From: a virus
Direction: 5' to 3' (one strand)
Virus record (IMG/VR): IMGVR_UViG_3300032224_000874
Span: 1 to 21,558 of that record
DNA length: 21,558 nt
Program-made: the position numbers and the translations under genes
Notes under the pieces: generated by a model
The model's database searches: none
What the model saw: the letters and a program-made list of their open reading frames with translations, nothing else
Told to the model about the DNA's origin: nothing
Shown here: positions 12,771-19,240 of the stretch, piece by piece
How positions within the stretch are numbered: the first letter of the stretch is position 1
How the letters are laid out: the number at the start of each line of letters is the position of its first letter

Positions 12771-12948
12771 TGCCCCCCGTCGGGTTGCCACAGTCCGACT
12801 CCCTAAAACAAATACACAGCGCACAGCCACACGACATGGCTGACTACCCAGGTTCCCCTGTTTACTGCCCACCCTCTGCGACAAGGGCACACACATGCGA
12901 CTAGCCAGTTGTTGATCGAACACGATATAGGCATGCCCAAACTTTTGC

Positions 12949-12960
12949 AACATGCATGTT
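12949..12960. promoter_or_regulatory. Perfect 12-bp palindrome, candidate operator
   Basis: AACATGCATGTT reads the same on both strands and sits 83 nt before the HTH protein gene. A dimeric repressor site is one reading; the phage's own HTH protein at 13043 is a possible binder, but nothing in the sequence proves it. Confidence 0.35.
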
Positions 12961-12972
12961 AATGTTTCTTCC

Positions 12973-13019
12973 GTCACTCGGGGGCTTTGGTTATTCCCTT
13001 CCTTGGGCCCCCGGGTGAC
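12973..13019 (+). terminator. 13-bp stem-loop at the end of the lysis region
   Basis: GTCACTCGGGGGC (12973-12985) pairs with GCCCCCGGGTGAC (13007-13019) through 13 positions with one T-G wobble, around a 21-nt loop. There is no U-run after it (ACTCACATACGG), so it may terminate weakly, act in the reverse direction, or be a structured 5' leader of the gene starting at 13043. Confidence 0.6.
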
Positions 13020-13042
13020 ACTCACATACGGAAGGAAAAACA

Positions 13043-13249
13043 ATGAGCAAGTTTGCAGAAGTACTATCAACCAAACAAGTTGTTCCAGCTCAAGACAGAA
13101 TTAAAAATGCTCTTGATAAAGAATCGTACGACGATTTCATGGAAGCAATGAATAACCCAGGGATCACAGCTGCAGCTATCTGTCGTGCACTAAAAGATCT
13201 TGGTGTCGAAGTATCTGTTATGAGCATCCAAAGATGGAGGCAGAAGTGA
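13043..13249 (+). CDS. Small HTH DNA-binding-like protein
   Basis: This encodes 68 residues with GGAAGGA at 13030-13036. The first part (MSKFAEVLSTKQVV) is followed by RIKNALDKESYDDFMEAMNNPGITAAAICRALKDLGVEVSVMSIQRWRQK. The final 30 residues read as a helix-turn-helix: ITAAAICRALKDLG, turn, VEVSVMSIQRWRQK, with a basic recognition helix. I recall small actinophage proteins of this build (EDxxxFxxAxxDxxISAAAISRALxxxGxxVSxxxIxRxR) just before metallophosphoesterase genes. It may be a repressor, terminase-small-subunit-like or other DNA binder. Its stop overlaps the next start as GTGA, implying that the two act together. Confidence 0.65.
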   Translation: MSKFAEVLSTKQVVPAQDRIKNALDKESYDDFMEAMNNPGITAAAICRALKDLGVEVSVMSIQRWRQK

Positions 13250-14262
13250 GCAGTAAGTTTCAAGAGTCTGTAGAGTTGCAGAATGAAATTGCAGAACTTA
13301 GGCGCGCACTTAAAACGAGCCAGCTTGCTGAATCAAAATCAAAGATCAAGTCGCAAGGTATCATTGATGCGGTCTATCGCGCTGCTAAGGATGCGTCTCT
13401 TGCTACTGGCAATGCTCGCAGAACACAAGCGTTACCAAAGAAAGATGTACGCAAAGGAAAGACTGAAGTAGCTCTTGTCCATGCCACTGATTGGCAATGT
13501 GGGAAGAAGACTCAGTCATACGACATCGCAACTCTCTCACAACGAATGGAAGAGTTTGCAAACAAAGTACTTGAACTTACTGACATTCAACGTGCACATC
13601 ACCCTGTAAAGGAATGCGTTCTTATGTTTGGTGGTGACATGGTGGAAGGTGTATCAATCTTCCCCGGCCAAGCATACGAAATTGAAGCACACTTGTTTGA
13701 ACAGTTGTTTGAAGTCAGCCGGATCATGGAACAAATGGTGCGCACATTCTCCTCATACTTTGAGAAGGTTCATGTTGTGTGTGAATATGGAAACCATGGA
13801 CGCTTGGGTCGCAAGGGAGATATGCCAGGCGGAGACAACATTGACCGTGTTGCATATAAGATAACCAGTGAACGCACAAGCGATCTAAAGAATGTGACAT
13901 GGCAACAGTCAGGAGACTGGCATCAGATTGTCACAGTTGGAAAGTATCGTGCGTTACTTGTACACGGAGATGAGATCAATAGCTTTGGTGGAAACACTCC
14001 GGCTTTTGGTATCTTGCGTAAGTGCAACGCTTGGTCAACTGGTGTAGTCGATGAGTTCCAAGACGTGTACATGGGTCACTTCCATACACCGATGACACTT
14101 ACAATGGCAAACGCAGGACGTATCTTTGTATCTGGTTCACCTGAATCACACAACGAATATGCTCGTGCGTTCATCGCTGCAGTTGGTCAGCCATCACAGC
14201 GCCTCCACTTTGTAGACCCCGTCAAGGGACGAGTGACTGCAGAGTACACATGTTGGCTTTAA
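13246..14262 (+). CDS. Metallophosphoesterase (calcineurin-like/Mre11-like nuclease)
   Basis: I chose GTG 13246 because GGAGG at 13236-13240 is 5 nt upstream and the start overlaps the previous stop; an upstream ATG at 13234 would add four residues and lose this site. The 338-residue protein has all five metal motifs in order: D82-W-Q84 (TDWQCG), GGD 129-131, GNH 182-184, H240-GD (VHGD) and GHFH 277-280. The first 35 residues are a coiled-coil-like helix. A Gln in motif I and a long insert between motifs II and III occur in phage members of the SbcD/Mre11-like group. Nuclease or phosphodiesterase action on DNA is the likely role, given the exonuclease and annealing genes downstream. No SbcC-like ATPase partner is visible. 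Confidence 0.85.
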   Translation: MSSKFQESVELQNEIAELRRALKTSQLAESKSKIKSQGIIDAVYRAAKDASLATGNARRTQALPKKDVRKGKTEVALVHATDWQCGKKTQSYDIATLSQRMEEFANKVLELTDIQRAHHPVKECVLMFGGDMVEGVSIFPGQAYEIEAHLFEQLFEVSRIMEQMVRTFSSYFEKVHVVCEYGNHGRLGRKGDMPGGDNIDRVAYKITSERTSDLKNVTWQQSGDWHQIVTVGKYRALLVHGDEINSFGGNTPAFGILRKCNAWSTGVVDEFQDVYMGHFHTPMTLTMANAGRIFVSGSPESHNEYARAFIAAVGQPSQRLHFVDPVKGRVTAEYTCWL

Positions 14263-14264
14263 TC

Positions 14265-14280
14265 ACGCGCGTGTGCGCGT
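14265..14280 (+). terminator. Short GC hairpin after the phosphoesterase gene
   Basis: ACGCGC (14265-14270) pairs with GCGCGT (14275-14280) around a GTGT loop, 2 nt after the stop. No T-run follows, so termination efficiency is uncertain. Confidence 0.35.
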
Positions 14281-14307
14281 GCGTTACGAAAGGTGTCGTT
14301 CCGCGCA

Positions 14308-14322
14308 CCCCGATCTGCGGGG
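14308..14322 (+). promoter_or_regulatory. Hairpin covering a ribosome-binding site
   Basis: CCCCG (14308-14312) pairs with CGGGG (14318-14322), loop ATCTG. The 3' arm includes the Shine-Dalgarno core GGGGAG (14319-14324) of the gene starting at 14332, so the stem could limit its translation. The layout resembles the hairpin at 2446-2459. Confidence 0.35.
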
Positions 14323-14331
14323 AGAAACTCG

Positions 14332-14631
14332 ATGACGAAGATGAATGAACCACTGACCTATATATACGTGACATGGAAGGACGCGCACTCCGGCACGACA
14401 ACGTGGACACAGCCGTCCGAACTGGACAGCGAGCCGTGCATTGTGAAAACGTCTGGATTTCTTCTGGCAGAAGCAGAGGGCGGGAAACCGGAGCACATCA
14501 CCGTGTTCCAGTCCATCACCCCCGATGGTGACATTGATCACGTCCTGCATATCCCAGTCAAGATGGTTGTGGATTTCAAATGCGTCCAAGTTGATTTCAA
14601 TGCAGGGGTTGTCATAACCCGACAGAGCTAG
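14332..14631 (+). CDS. Hypothetical early-region protein
   Basis: This encodes 99 residues from ATG 14332 (MTKMNEPLTYIYVTWKDAHSG), with GGGGAG 7 nt upstream; an in-frame ATG at 14293 would need the hairpin region to be coding. The body reads CIVKTSGFLLAEAEGGKPEHITVFQSITPDGDIDHVLHIPVKMVVDFKCVQVDF. I recall small phage proteins with the same layout (VxWxDAxSxxxWT, VxTVGWLxxExxxHVxVxQSxxxxxxxDxxLxIPVxMV) of unknown function. It is compact, beta-rich and has two cysteines. It stands between the phosphoesterase and the recombination pair. Confidence 0.6.
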   Translation: MTKMNEPLTYIYVTWKDAHSGTTTWTQPSELDSEPCIVKTSGFLLAEAEGGKPEHITVFQSITPDGDIDHVLHIPVKMVVDFKCVQVDFNAGVVITRQS

Positions 14632-14660
14632 TAGCGTGATCCCACCCACAAGGAGGGAAC

Positions 14661-15602
14661 ATGGAAAACAAGTACCAAATTACAAAGCCTGAGCACGGAA
14701 GCCAGGAGTGGTTACTAGCACGTTGGCAAGATGAGAAAGGTCGCAAGCGTATTGCTGCGTCTGCTGCAGCTGCTGTGCACAATGATCACAAGTACATGAC
14801 ACCCGGAGATCTTGCTACTGAATTGTTGGCAAGCGAACCACCAATGCCAAAGCCACCGACCCAAGCAATGGAGCGTGGCAATCGTATGGAACCGATGATT
14901 ATTCAATGGGTTGCAGACGAAGAGCGCATTGAACTATTCACACCTAATGAGTTGTATTGCTTTGACGATGGTCGCGCACGAATGATCGCTACCCTTGACG
15001 CACAAGACGGAACAGGAACACCATTTGAAATCAAGACGATCAACAAGAAGTGGGATGGCAAGCTCCCTCCACACTGGTACTGGCAAGGAGTACAGCAATC
15101 AATCTGCTCCGGCATGCGTGATATTGAATGGCGTGTCTTTGATAGCGAGATGGTTATCCACCGCTATAAGCAAACCGTTTCGTCTGACGAGCGTCAGGTA
15201 CATATCGAGGCAGTTGCAAAGTTTCTTGAAGCTATCGACAAACAAGAAGTACCTGAGACAGCATTCCTCTCATACGACAATGTGAGTGAGATGTATTCAA
15301 AGTCAATGCCAACACAGGTAGAACTACCTAATGAGGCAGCTCTCATTATTGGTGATCTTGAGAAAGTCAAGAAGATAATCAAAGAGCTGGAAGAAAGAGA
15401 AAGTGTTCTCAAGGCGGAACTTGGGAAGCTACTGCAAGATGCAGAAGAAGGTGTTCTCGGCGGGGAAGTCGTGATCACTTGGAAAGAACAGAAGCGTACA
15501 TCGTTTGACTCAGCGCGATTTGACAAGGAACGTCCGGAGCTGGCAAAGTTGTACAAGAAGGACACGAAGTTTCGTGTCATGAAAATCAAGGGAAGGAAAT
15601 AA
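14661..15602 (+). CDS. YqaJ-like viral recombinase (lambda-exonuclease family)
   Basis: This encodes 313 residues with a near-ideal AAGGAGGG at 14650-14657. Family motifs are in order: GSQEWLLARW (13-22), IAASAAAAV with S34, ERGNRMEP with E77, the PD-(D/E)XK core IATLD (D113) and FEIKT (E123, K125), and YWQGVQQSI with Q142. The C-terminal third contains a coiled coil (LEKVKKIIKELEERESVLKAELGKLL, about 232-257) and a basic end. Such nucleases resect double-stranded DNA 5' to 3' and hand single strands to an annealing protein, here very likely the next gene 2 nt downstream. It would work in phage DNA replication, repair and recombination. Confidence 0.88.
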   Translation: MENKYQITKPEHGSQEWLLARWQDEKGRKRIAASAAAAVHNDHKYMTPGDLATELLASEPPMPKPPTQAMERGNRMEPMIIQWVADEERIELFTPNELYCFDDGRARMIATLDAQDGTGTPFEIKTINKKWDGKLPPHWYWQGVQQSICSGMRDIEWRVFDSEMVIHRYKQTVSSDERQVHIEAVAKFLEAIDKQEVPETAFLSYDNVSEMYSKSMPTQVELPNEAALIIGDLEKVKKIIKELEERESVLKAELGKLLQDAEEGVLGGEVVITWKEQKRTSFDSARFDKERPELAKLYKKDTKFRVMKIKGRK

Positions 15603-15604
15603 CA

Positions 15605-16273
15605 ATGGCATCATTCAACTTAGAGAACTACGAAACCGTAGAAGATCGACTCATCAAGTTTTGGGAAGATCACAAGCAGGGTCGTATACTCACATCAATC
15701 CATTACTACGATGACAATCGCATTCTTGTACGTGCAGAGATCTACTTCAACCGTGAAGATGATCGTCCTGTAGCTACCGGATACGCAGAAGAAATTCGTG
15801 GTGCATCTCCAGTCAACCGGACTAGCCATGCCGAGAACGCCGAGACCAGCGCAATTGGGCGCGGACTTGCGAACTGTGGCTATGCCGCTAAGGGTTCACG
15901 CCCTAGCCGTGAAGAGATGGAGAAGGTACAACGCATGGGATCAACACCTGCACCATCCAGGCCAGTAATGCCAAGTGCACCTGCACAACCAAAGCAAGTT
16001 GACAACCGTTCAACAGATGAGATCATCAATGGACTTATGGATACATTCAGTGCAGAGAAGGTGGACACACCAACCTCAACACCAATGATTAAGAACCCAG
16101 GTGAGTCAGCATCAGAGAAGCAGATCAATATGATCCGTGCGGTCCTATCAGGCCAAGGCATCAAGGGCAAAGAGGTTCTTGAGCTGTGCGGTGCAACTCT
16201 TGGTCGTGAGCTAGATAGCTTTGACACCTTGACCAAGGGCGAAGCATCAACGCTTATCACTAAGTTCAAATGA
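15605..16273 (+). CDS. Putative single-strand annealing/ssDNA-binding protein
   Basis: This encodes 222 residues, with GGAAGGA upstream, 2 nt after the exonuclease. The N-terminal domain (about 1-100) has ETVEDRLIKFWEDHKQGRILTSIH, RILVRAEIYFN, PVATGYAEEIRGASPVNRTSHAENAETSAIGRGLANCGYA. That last string (TSxxENxETSAIGRALAxxGYA) is the hallmark I know from ERF/Rad52-type annealing proteins of phages and from proteins annotated ssDNA-binding in actinophages. A Pro-rich linker (about 115-165) follows, then a C-terminal helical domain (SEKQINMIRAVLSGQGIKGKEVLEL, then LTKGEASTLITKF) often found at the end of phage recombination proteins. Pairing with a YqaJ-type exonuclease makes a two-part SynExo recombination system the best reading. 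The exact annealing family is not settled. Confidence 0.75.
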   Translation: MASFNLENYETVEDRLIKFWEDHKQGRILTSIHYYDDNRILVRAEIYFNREDDRPVATGYAEEIRGASPVNRTSHAENAETSAIGRGLANCGYAAKGSRPSREEMEKVQRMGSTPAPSRPVMPSAPAQPKQVDNRSTDEIINGLMDTFSAEKVDTPTSTPMIKNPGESASEKQINMIRAVLSGQGIKGKEVLELCGATLGRELDSFDTLTKGEASTLITKFK

Positions 16274-16485
16274 CATTCGACGAATGGATGAGGGTCGGCC
16301 TGGACAATGGCTGGGCTGGCCCTCCCATTTGTTTCACACATGACGGATTGCCTTGCTCTGTTGAAGAAGAAGAACTAGACGACAACTGCATGCACATCAT
16401 CCGGCTGTACGAAAGCAACGAACACAAGCTGCAGGTTGAGGACAACCACAGCCCATCACTATGGAGGAATAGTTATGACAGATGA
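16270..16485 (+). CDS. Small conserved phage hypothetical (MTFDEW)
   Basis: This encodes 71 residues; ATG 16270 overlaps the preceding TGA as ATGA. The sequence MTFDEWMRVGLDNGWAGPPICFTHDGLPCSVEEEELDDNCMHIIRLYESNEHKLQVEDNHSPSLWR follows a layout that I know from many actinophages (MTFDEWxxxGxxxGWxGPPVCxTHDGxPxxxxExxxFxxGxDxCxHxxRLYxxxxxxxxVExNHSPxxWR). Its conserved Cys and His positions suggest a metal site, but no function is known to me. It lies in the recombination gene cluster and its end overlaps the next gene by 11 nt. Confidence 0.75.
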   Translation: MTFDEWMRVGLDNGWAGPPICFTHDGLPCSVEEEELDDNCMHIIRLYESNEHKLQVEDNHSPSLWRNSYDR

Positions 16486-16921
16486 AAGGAAAGGTGAGTG
16501 TGAAGGAAACAAAGATAAGTGCAACGCTGTGGGATGCCCGCTCTTCGGTGCCCTCGGCAGACCAGACCGTAACGGTACGCGTCGCATTAGAAACTGCGGT
16601 GACCCTGCAGCTCGCGGTAAAAGGAATAGATCGAAAGGGGATTCGAAGGCGCGTAGAGCGCGTAAAAAACTTGGGTTGGGCGGTCACCTTACCCGTCACG
16701 AAGAGAACTGGGGTGGTGCTTTTCGTTGCGAGGTCAAGGCAGGCGCTCAGGTTGGTCCGATTTGGACACGGTTCCGAGACGCAAAGGGTCAAAGTGACGC
16801 GGCTAAATCGTTGGGTGATAACCGTCCGTTTGTAATGGTAGCTATGCCTGACGGTACAACTGAAGGCGTAGTGCTAATGACTCTCACTGAGTTCACTGAA
16901 ATTGTAAGCCTTATTCCATAA
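16475..16921 (+). CDS. Zn-cluster plus PD-(D/E)XK-like resolvase/nuclease
   Basis: This encodes 148 residues from ATG 16475, chosen for GGAGGAAT at 16463-16470; an ATG at 16436 inside the previous gene is less supported. The N-terminus has four cysteines (9, 16, 21, 41) in a short basic segment, a possible zinc cluster. A basic helix follows (GKRNRSKGDSKARRARKKLGL), then RHEENWGGAFRCEVKAG with E76/E77 and the E86-V-K88 pair, then a Gln at 106 and GDNRPFVMVAMPDG. The order (upstream Glu, ExK, later Q, then a strand with a P/F motif) is that of small Holliday-junction resolvase-like nucleases, and I recall actinophage proteins with this same string. No third acidic residue of the motif can be fixed by eye, so the nuclease call is moderate. 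Placement beside the annealing pair fits. Confidence 0.6.
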   Translation: MTDERKGECEGNKDKCNAVGCPLFGALGRPDRNGTRRIRNCGDPAARGKRNRSKGDSKARRARKKLGLGGHLTRHEENWGGAFRCEVKAGAQVGPIWTRFRDAKGQSDAAKSLGDNRPFVMVAMPDGTTEGVVLMTLTEFTEIVSLIP

Positions 16922-16955
16922 GGGTTAGAGGAAGAAACTATAATGGGAGGGAACG

Positions 16956-17477
16956 ATGAACAGATTTACTCGGTGCTTTATTGCACCCCTACTCTGCCTC
17001 GGAGTTATGACAGCAGAAGCGAAAGCAGCTGGAGCTCCGGAGCACCTAAGCTCACCTGCCCCTGTGGGGAAACATGCAGATGTGAGGTCATTGACGACCC
17101 CAATCCAATTCAAACATGGGGATATCTCATGGTTGCCGGAGCTGGCAAGAGCAGCTGGCTGGAAGGATGGGCAAATCAAAAAGCTTGGACAGATAATCCT
17201 GAGGGAATCAGGCGGTTGCCCGAACCGCAGAGGTGGTGACATTGTGGACTCTAGCTGCAATGTAACTGGTGTATCCGAATGGACGCACAGATCTGACAGC
17301 GGACTGTTGCAGATCAATGGTGTGCACTGGAAGAAGGATCACCCACAGTACGCAGGTCTTGTGTGCAAGCAGATGAAGGTGTGTGAGCAGAGTAAACTAC
17401 TTGACCCGCTTACAAACCTAAAGGCCGGGCGACTCCTATTTGAAGTAGCGGGATGGGGGCCCTGGTCCACGAACTGA
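16956..17477 (+). CDS. Secreted lysozyme-like (SLT) transglycosylase
   Basis: This encodes 173 residues with GGGAGGGAA just upstream. Residues 1-24 form a signal peptide (MNRFTRCFIAPLLCLGVMTAEAKA, cleaved after AKA). The catalytic domain begins near 55: GQIILRESGG with E84 as general acid, SGLLQINGVHW (115-125) as the conserved GLxQIN loop, LLDPLTNLKAGRLLFEVAGWGPW (148-170) with the N-x-x-A and the WxPW end. These are the classic landmarks of goose-type/SLT transglycosylases, which cut the glycan between MurNAc and GlcNAc. Four further Cys (88, 101, 137, 143) could form disulfides outside the cell. It sits in the early DNA-metabolism region, far from the M15 endolysin, so it may serve a different purpose, such as wall remodelling during infection. 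Confidence 0.8.
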   Translation: MNRFTRCFIAPLLCLGVMTAEAKAAGAPEHLSSPAPVGKHADVRSLTTPIQFKHGDISWLPELARAAGWKDGQIKKLGQIILRESGGCPNRRGGDIVDSSCNVTGVSEWTHRSDSGLLQINGVHWKKDHPQYAGLVCKQMKVCEQSKLLDPLTNLKAGRLLFEVAGWGPWSTN

Positions 17478-17483
17478 GGACTG

Positions 17484-17786
17484 ATGGCAAATGAGAAACG
17501 AAGGGAAGTTTCGATGGACATTCTTAATGAATGGAATCTAACCAATCAGAGGTTCGATTGGATGGATGAAGCAAGGTGCAAAGGGATGACACACATGTTC
17601 TTCCCGGAGCAAGGCGATGAAAACAATTATGTAGAAAGAGCTAAAGCTGTGTGCGCTACATGTTCAGTCAAGGATGACTGTCTTCAGTTTGCATTGGACA
17701 ACTGTTTCGTCTACGGTATTTGGGGTGGCATGAGCGCACGCCAACGCAAGACACACAAGGCGCAACTACGAAGGGCAAGACGATGA
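17484..17786 (+). CDS. WhiB-like iron-sulfur transcription factor
   Basis: This encodes 100 residues. Four cysteines in WhiB order (C32, C57, C60, C66; CxxC then 5 residues to the last) would hold a 4Fe-4S cluster. WMDEARCKG, FFPEQGD, ERAKAVCATC and the GIWGG turn (78-82) followed by basic SARQRKTHKAQLRRARR complete the signature. WhiB proteins are restricted to Actinobacteria and their phages, where they bind sigma factors and adjust host or phage transcription. Start: ATG 17484 has GAGGA only 3 nt away; ATG 17514 (MDILNEW) has AAGGGAAG 5 nt away and is a real alternative giving 90 residues. It stops in an ATGA overlap with the next gene. Confidence 0.93.
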   Translation: MANEKRREVSMDILNEWNLTNQRFDWMDEARCKGMTHMFFPEQGDENNYVERAKAVCATCSVKDDCLQFALDNCFVYGIWGGMSARQRKTHKAQLRRARR

Positions 17787-17953
17787 TCAATCAACGTGCG
17801 TTACTAAATGCATCCAAGTTTCTACGACGTGTGTACGTTGGAAGAGTGGAAGAACAAGATCTGCACGATACCATCGAAGCAATCGACTCCGAGATATACC
17901 GACAACTAAGGGAGAAAGCAAATGAAACCAGAAAACATCGACCTCTTCATTGA
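17783..17953 (+). CDS. Small hypothetical protein
   Basis: This encodes 56 residues from ATG 17783 in an ATGA overlap with the WhiB stop (MINQRALLNASKFLRRVYVGRVEEQDLHDTIEAIDSEIYRQLREKANETRKHRPLH). An upstream in-frame ATG at 17720 lies inside WhiB and is unlikely. Two amphipathic helices with a basic end are predicted; no motif is recognised. Its end overlaps the next gene by 32 nt. Confidence 0.55.
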   Translation: MINQRALLNASKFLRRVYVGRVEEQDLHDTIEAIDSEIYRQLREKANETRKHRPLH

Positions 17954-18362
17954 TCGTCTGTGTGGTGTGTTCCCAAAGGATAACATCGCACGCAACACAG
18001 TGAAGCGAGCATGGTCAGCTGATGACTATCTGCTCAAGTCCTCCGTTGAGGATTGTCGCAAAGCCCTATTGATACTGGAGAAAGACGGATCATTCCCGTC
18101 ACTGCCACGCGTTAAGCAGGTACTGCGTAGCTTGTCTCCAGTCAAAGAGTTCACTCGTACATGCAACAAGTGTGACCGCACAGGATATGACACTGGTATT
18201 CGGCTCAAGCGTGACTGGTCAGCAGAGGAAGAGACATGGATCATGGAGCGTGGCACATACACGACCGAAGTTAATGGTCATGAATACTCTATTGTCAAGC
18301 GTTGCTCATGCAGTGAGGAGGCAGCACCTGATGCAGAAACAGTGGCGATGTCCTATTTGTGA
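17922..18362 (+). CDS. Helicase-loader-like protein with zinc ribbon
   Basis: This encodes 146 residues with GGGAG before ATG 17922. The N-terminal 70 residues (IDLFIDRLCGVFPKDNIARNTVKRAWSADDYLLKSSVEDCRKALLILEKDGSFPSLPRVKQVLR) follow the helical pattern of phage helicase-loader/G39P-like domains (FP-x-TVxxW, then AxxxLxxxxxFPxxxxI). The second part has CNKCDRTG (C81, C84) and RCSC (C128, C130), a possible zinc ribbon around an acidic TWIMERGTY. Loading or recruiting a replicative helicase is plausible, but no helicase gene is in view, so the call is tentative. Start of a run of short, overlapping genes. Confidence 0.45.
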   Translation: MKPENIDLFIDRLCGVFPKDNIARNTVKRAWSADDYLLKSSVEDCRKALLILEKDGSFPSLPRVKQVLRSLSPVKEFTRTCNKCDRTGYDTGIRLKRDWSAEEETWIMERGTYTTEVNGHEYSIVKRCSCSEEAAPDAETVAMSYL

Positions 18363-18495
18363 CATGACTCTTACTACATACATCGAACCGAAGGGTTCGC
18401 CGGTATGCTTCAATAGAAGTAAACATTCATTGGTTGCGGTAGAAATGGTTAGCAATGAGAAGGAGAAAAAACATGGTCGCTATCACAGAGACTGA
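18331..18495 (+). CDS. Small zinc-finger-like protein
   Basis: This encodes 54 residues from ATG 18331 (MQKQWRCPICDMTLTTYIEP, then GSPVCFNRSKHSLVAVEMV and a basic end), with GAGGAGG at 18315-18321. C7, C10, C26 and H32 could hold one zinc. Upstream in-frame ATG 18172 lies wholly inside the preceding gene and would add an unlikely N-terminus. It overlaps the previous gene by 32 nt and the next by 23 nt. Phage proteins with W-x-C-xx-C, PxC and H in this order occur; no function is known. Confidence 0.55.
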   Translation: MQKQWRCPICDMTLTTYIEPKGSPVCFNRSKHSLVAVEMVSNEKEKKHGRYHRD

Positions 18496-18670
18496 CAAAG
18501 AACAAATAGAAAATCTACTTACAGAGATACTGATGCTGGCGCTCGTCGCAGCTCCACACATCAGGCCGTTGATCACAGACATAGCTATCGGAGTAGCTGA
18601 TCTGTTGCCGGCAGAAGCAGTAGAAAGAAGCAAAGAGTACGCACAGTACAGAGCAAGGGGAATTGTATGA
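18473..18670 (+). CDS. Small hypothetical protein with hydrophobic helix
   Basis: This encodes 65 residues from ATG 18473 (MVAITETDKEQIENLLTEILMLALVAAPHIRPLITDIAIGVADLLPAEAVERSKEYAQYRARGIV). GAGAAGGAG at 18457-18465 is a good ribosome site with 7-nt spacing; ATG 18455 would place that site inside the gene. The middle is a long apolar helix, weaker than a standard membrane span because of Pro, Asp and His. The stop overlaps the next start (ATGA). No homology recognised. Confidence 0.55.
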   Translation: MVAITETDKEQIENLLTEILMLALVAAPHIRPLITDIAIGVADLLPAEAVERSKEYAQYRARGIV

Positions 18671-19191
18671 ACCTAGATGAAGAACTACAACAGATCATGG
18701 ATGACGCATACAAGAACATCGCAAGAGATGGCTTGCTTGCTGAGATGGAAGACTTCATACATGTAGAAGAAGAACTAAATGACAACAACCCAGTTCTTAA
18801 CAATCGTGTAGACATGTGGTACATGACAACCGAAGAAGTAGACGACGGAAGAATGCAAGAGTACATCGAGCTTGACTTCGAAGGTCGTGAGTCACTGTTC
18901 ATTAACTACGCTGATTCATTCTCTAATGCAAGCGATTTCCTTGGTGACCAAGATCGTTTCAAGTGGATCAAGAAAGCTGAACCAGTTGGTATTATCAGCA
19001 GGTTCTCAACACCATCCGGCAAAGATGATCTGACCACCAGGGTCACGGTGCTGATGACACAGCGTGGTGCACATGTGATTGTGCGCAAGACTGATGACAC
19101 GTTGATCTGTGAGTCAATACCAAAGCGAGAAATATACAAGCAAGACATGAAGTTCTTATCGTCGTTCTTCGACGCTTGCTTTACTTGGTAG
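18667..19191 (+). CDS. Acidic hypothetical protein
   Basis: This encodes 174 residues from ATG 18667 in an ATGA overlap. The N-terminal half is strongly acidic and helical (MNLDEELQQIMDDAYKNIARDGLLAEMEDFIHVEEELNDNN), the C-terminal half is mixed strand/helix (GIISRFSTPSGKDDLTTRVTVLMTQRGAHVIVRKTDDTLI) and ends FDACFTW. No motif is recognised. It is the last gene before the structured 400-bp region; its TAG stop lies inside the first copy, inverted, of the hexamer array at 19187-19220. Confidence 0.6.
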   Translation: MNLDEELQQIMDDAYKNIARDGLLAEMEDFIHVEEELNDNNPVLNNRVDMWYMTTEEVDDGRMQEYIELDFEGRESLFINYADSFSNASDFLGDQDRFKWIKKAEPVGIISRFSTPSGKDDLTTRVTVLMTQRGAHVIVRKTDDTLICESIPKREIYKQDMKFLSSFFDACFTW

Positions 19192-19220
19192 CTGCTACCG
19201 CTACCGCTACCGCTACCGCT
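19187..19220 (+). repeat. GCTACC hexamer array with one inverted copy
   Basis: One inverted unit GGTAGC (19187-19192) is followed after a single T by four direct GCTACC units and a partial GCT (19194-19220). The inverted unit covers the TAG stop of the preceding gene. Any direct copy can pair with the inverted copy, so several alternative stems are possible. It is too short for a CRISPR array. Confidence 0.8.
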
Positions 19221-19240
19221 GCGGAGTTTGATTCGCGTGT

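Larger units (their letters stand above)
12771..13042 (+). promoter_or_regulatory. Late/early boundary region with inverted repeats
   Basis: No plausible gene lies here. It contains a short inverted repeat, CAGCCA (12824-12829) with TGGCTG (12837-12842), an 8-base palindrome GGCATGCC (12930-12937), a 12-base palindrome AACATGCATGTT (12949-12960) and the long hairpin at 12973-13019. It separates the lysis cassette from the DNA-metabolism genes, so promoter and operator functions are expected. I could not find a good -35/-10 pair for the next gene. Confidence 0.5.

Noticed and set aside
16482-16835. Alternative + frame inside the resolvase-like gene
   Set aside because: Its composition is random-looking and the overlapped gene has a better ribosome site and motifs.
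16939-16944. Perfect TATAAT before the transglycosylase gene
   Set aside because: No fitting -35 at 16-18 nt, and the start point would remove most of the ribosome site.
16943-17239. Alternative + frame MGGNDEQIYSVL with several Cys
   Set aside because: It overlaps the transglycosylase, which has complete catalytic motifs and its own signal peptide and ribosome site.
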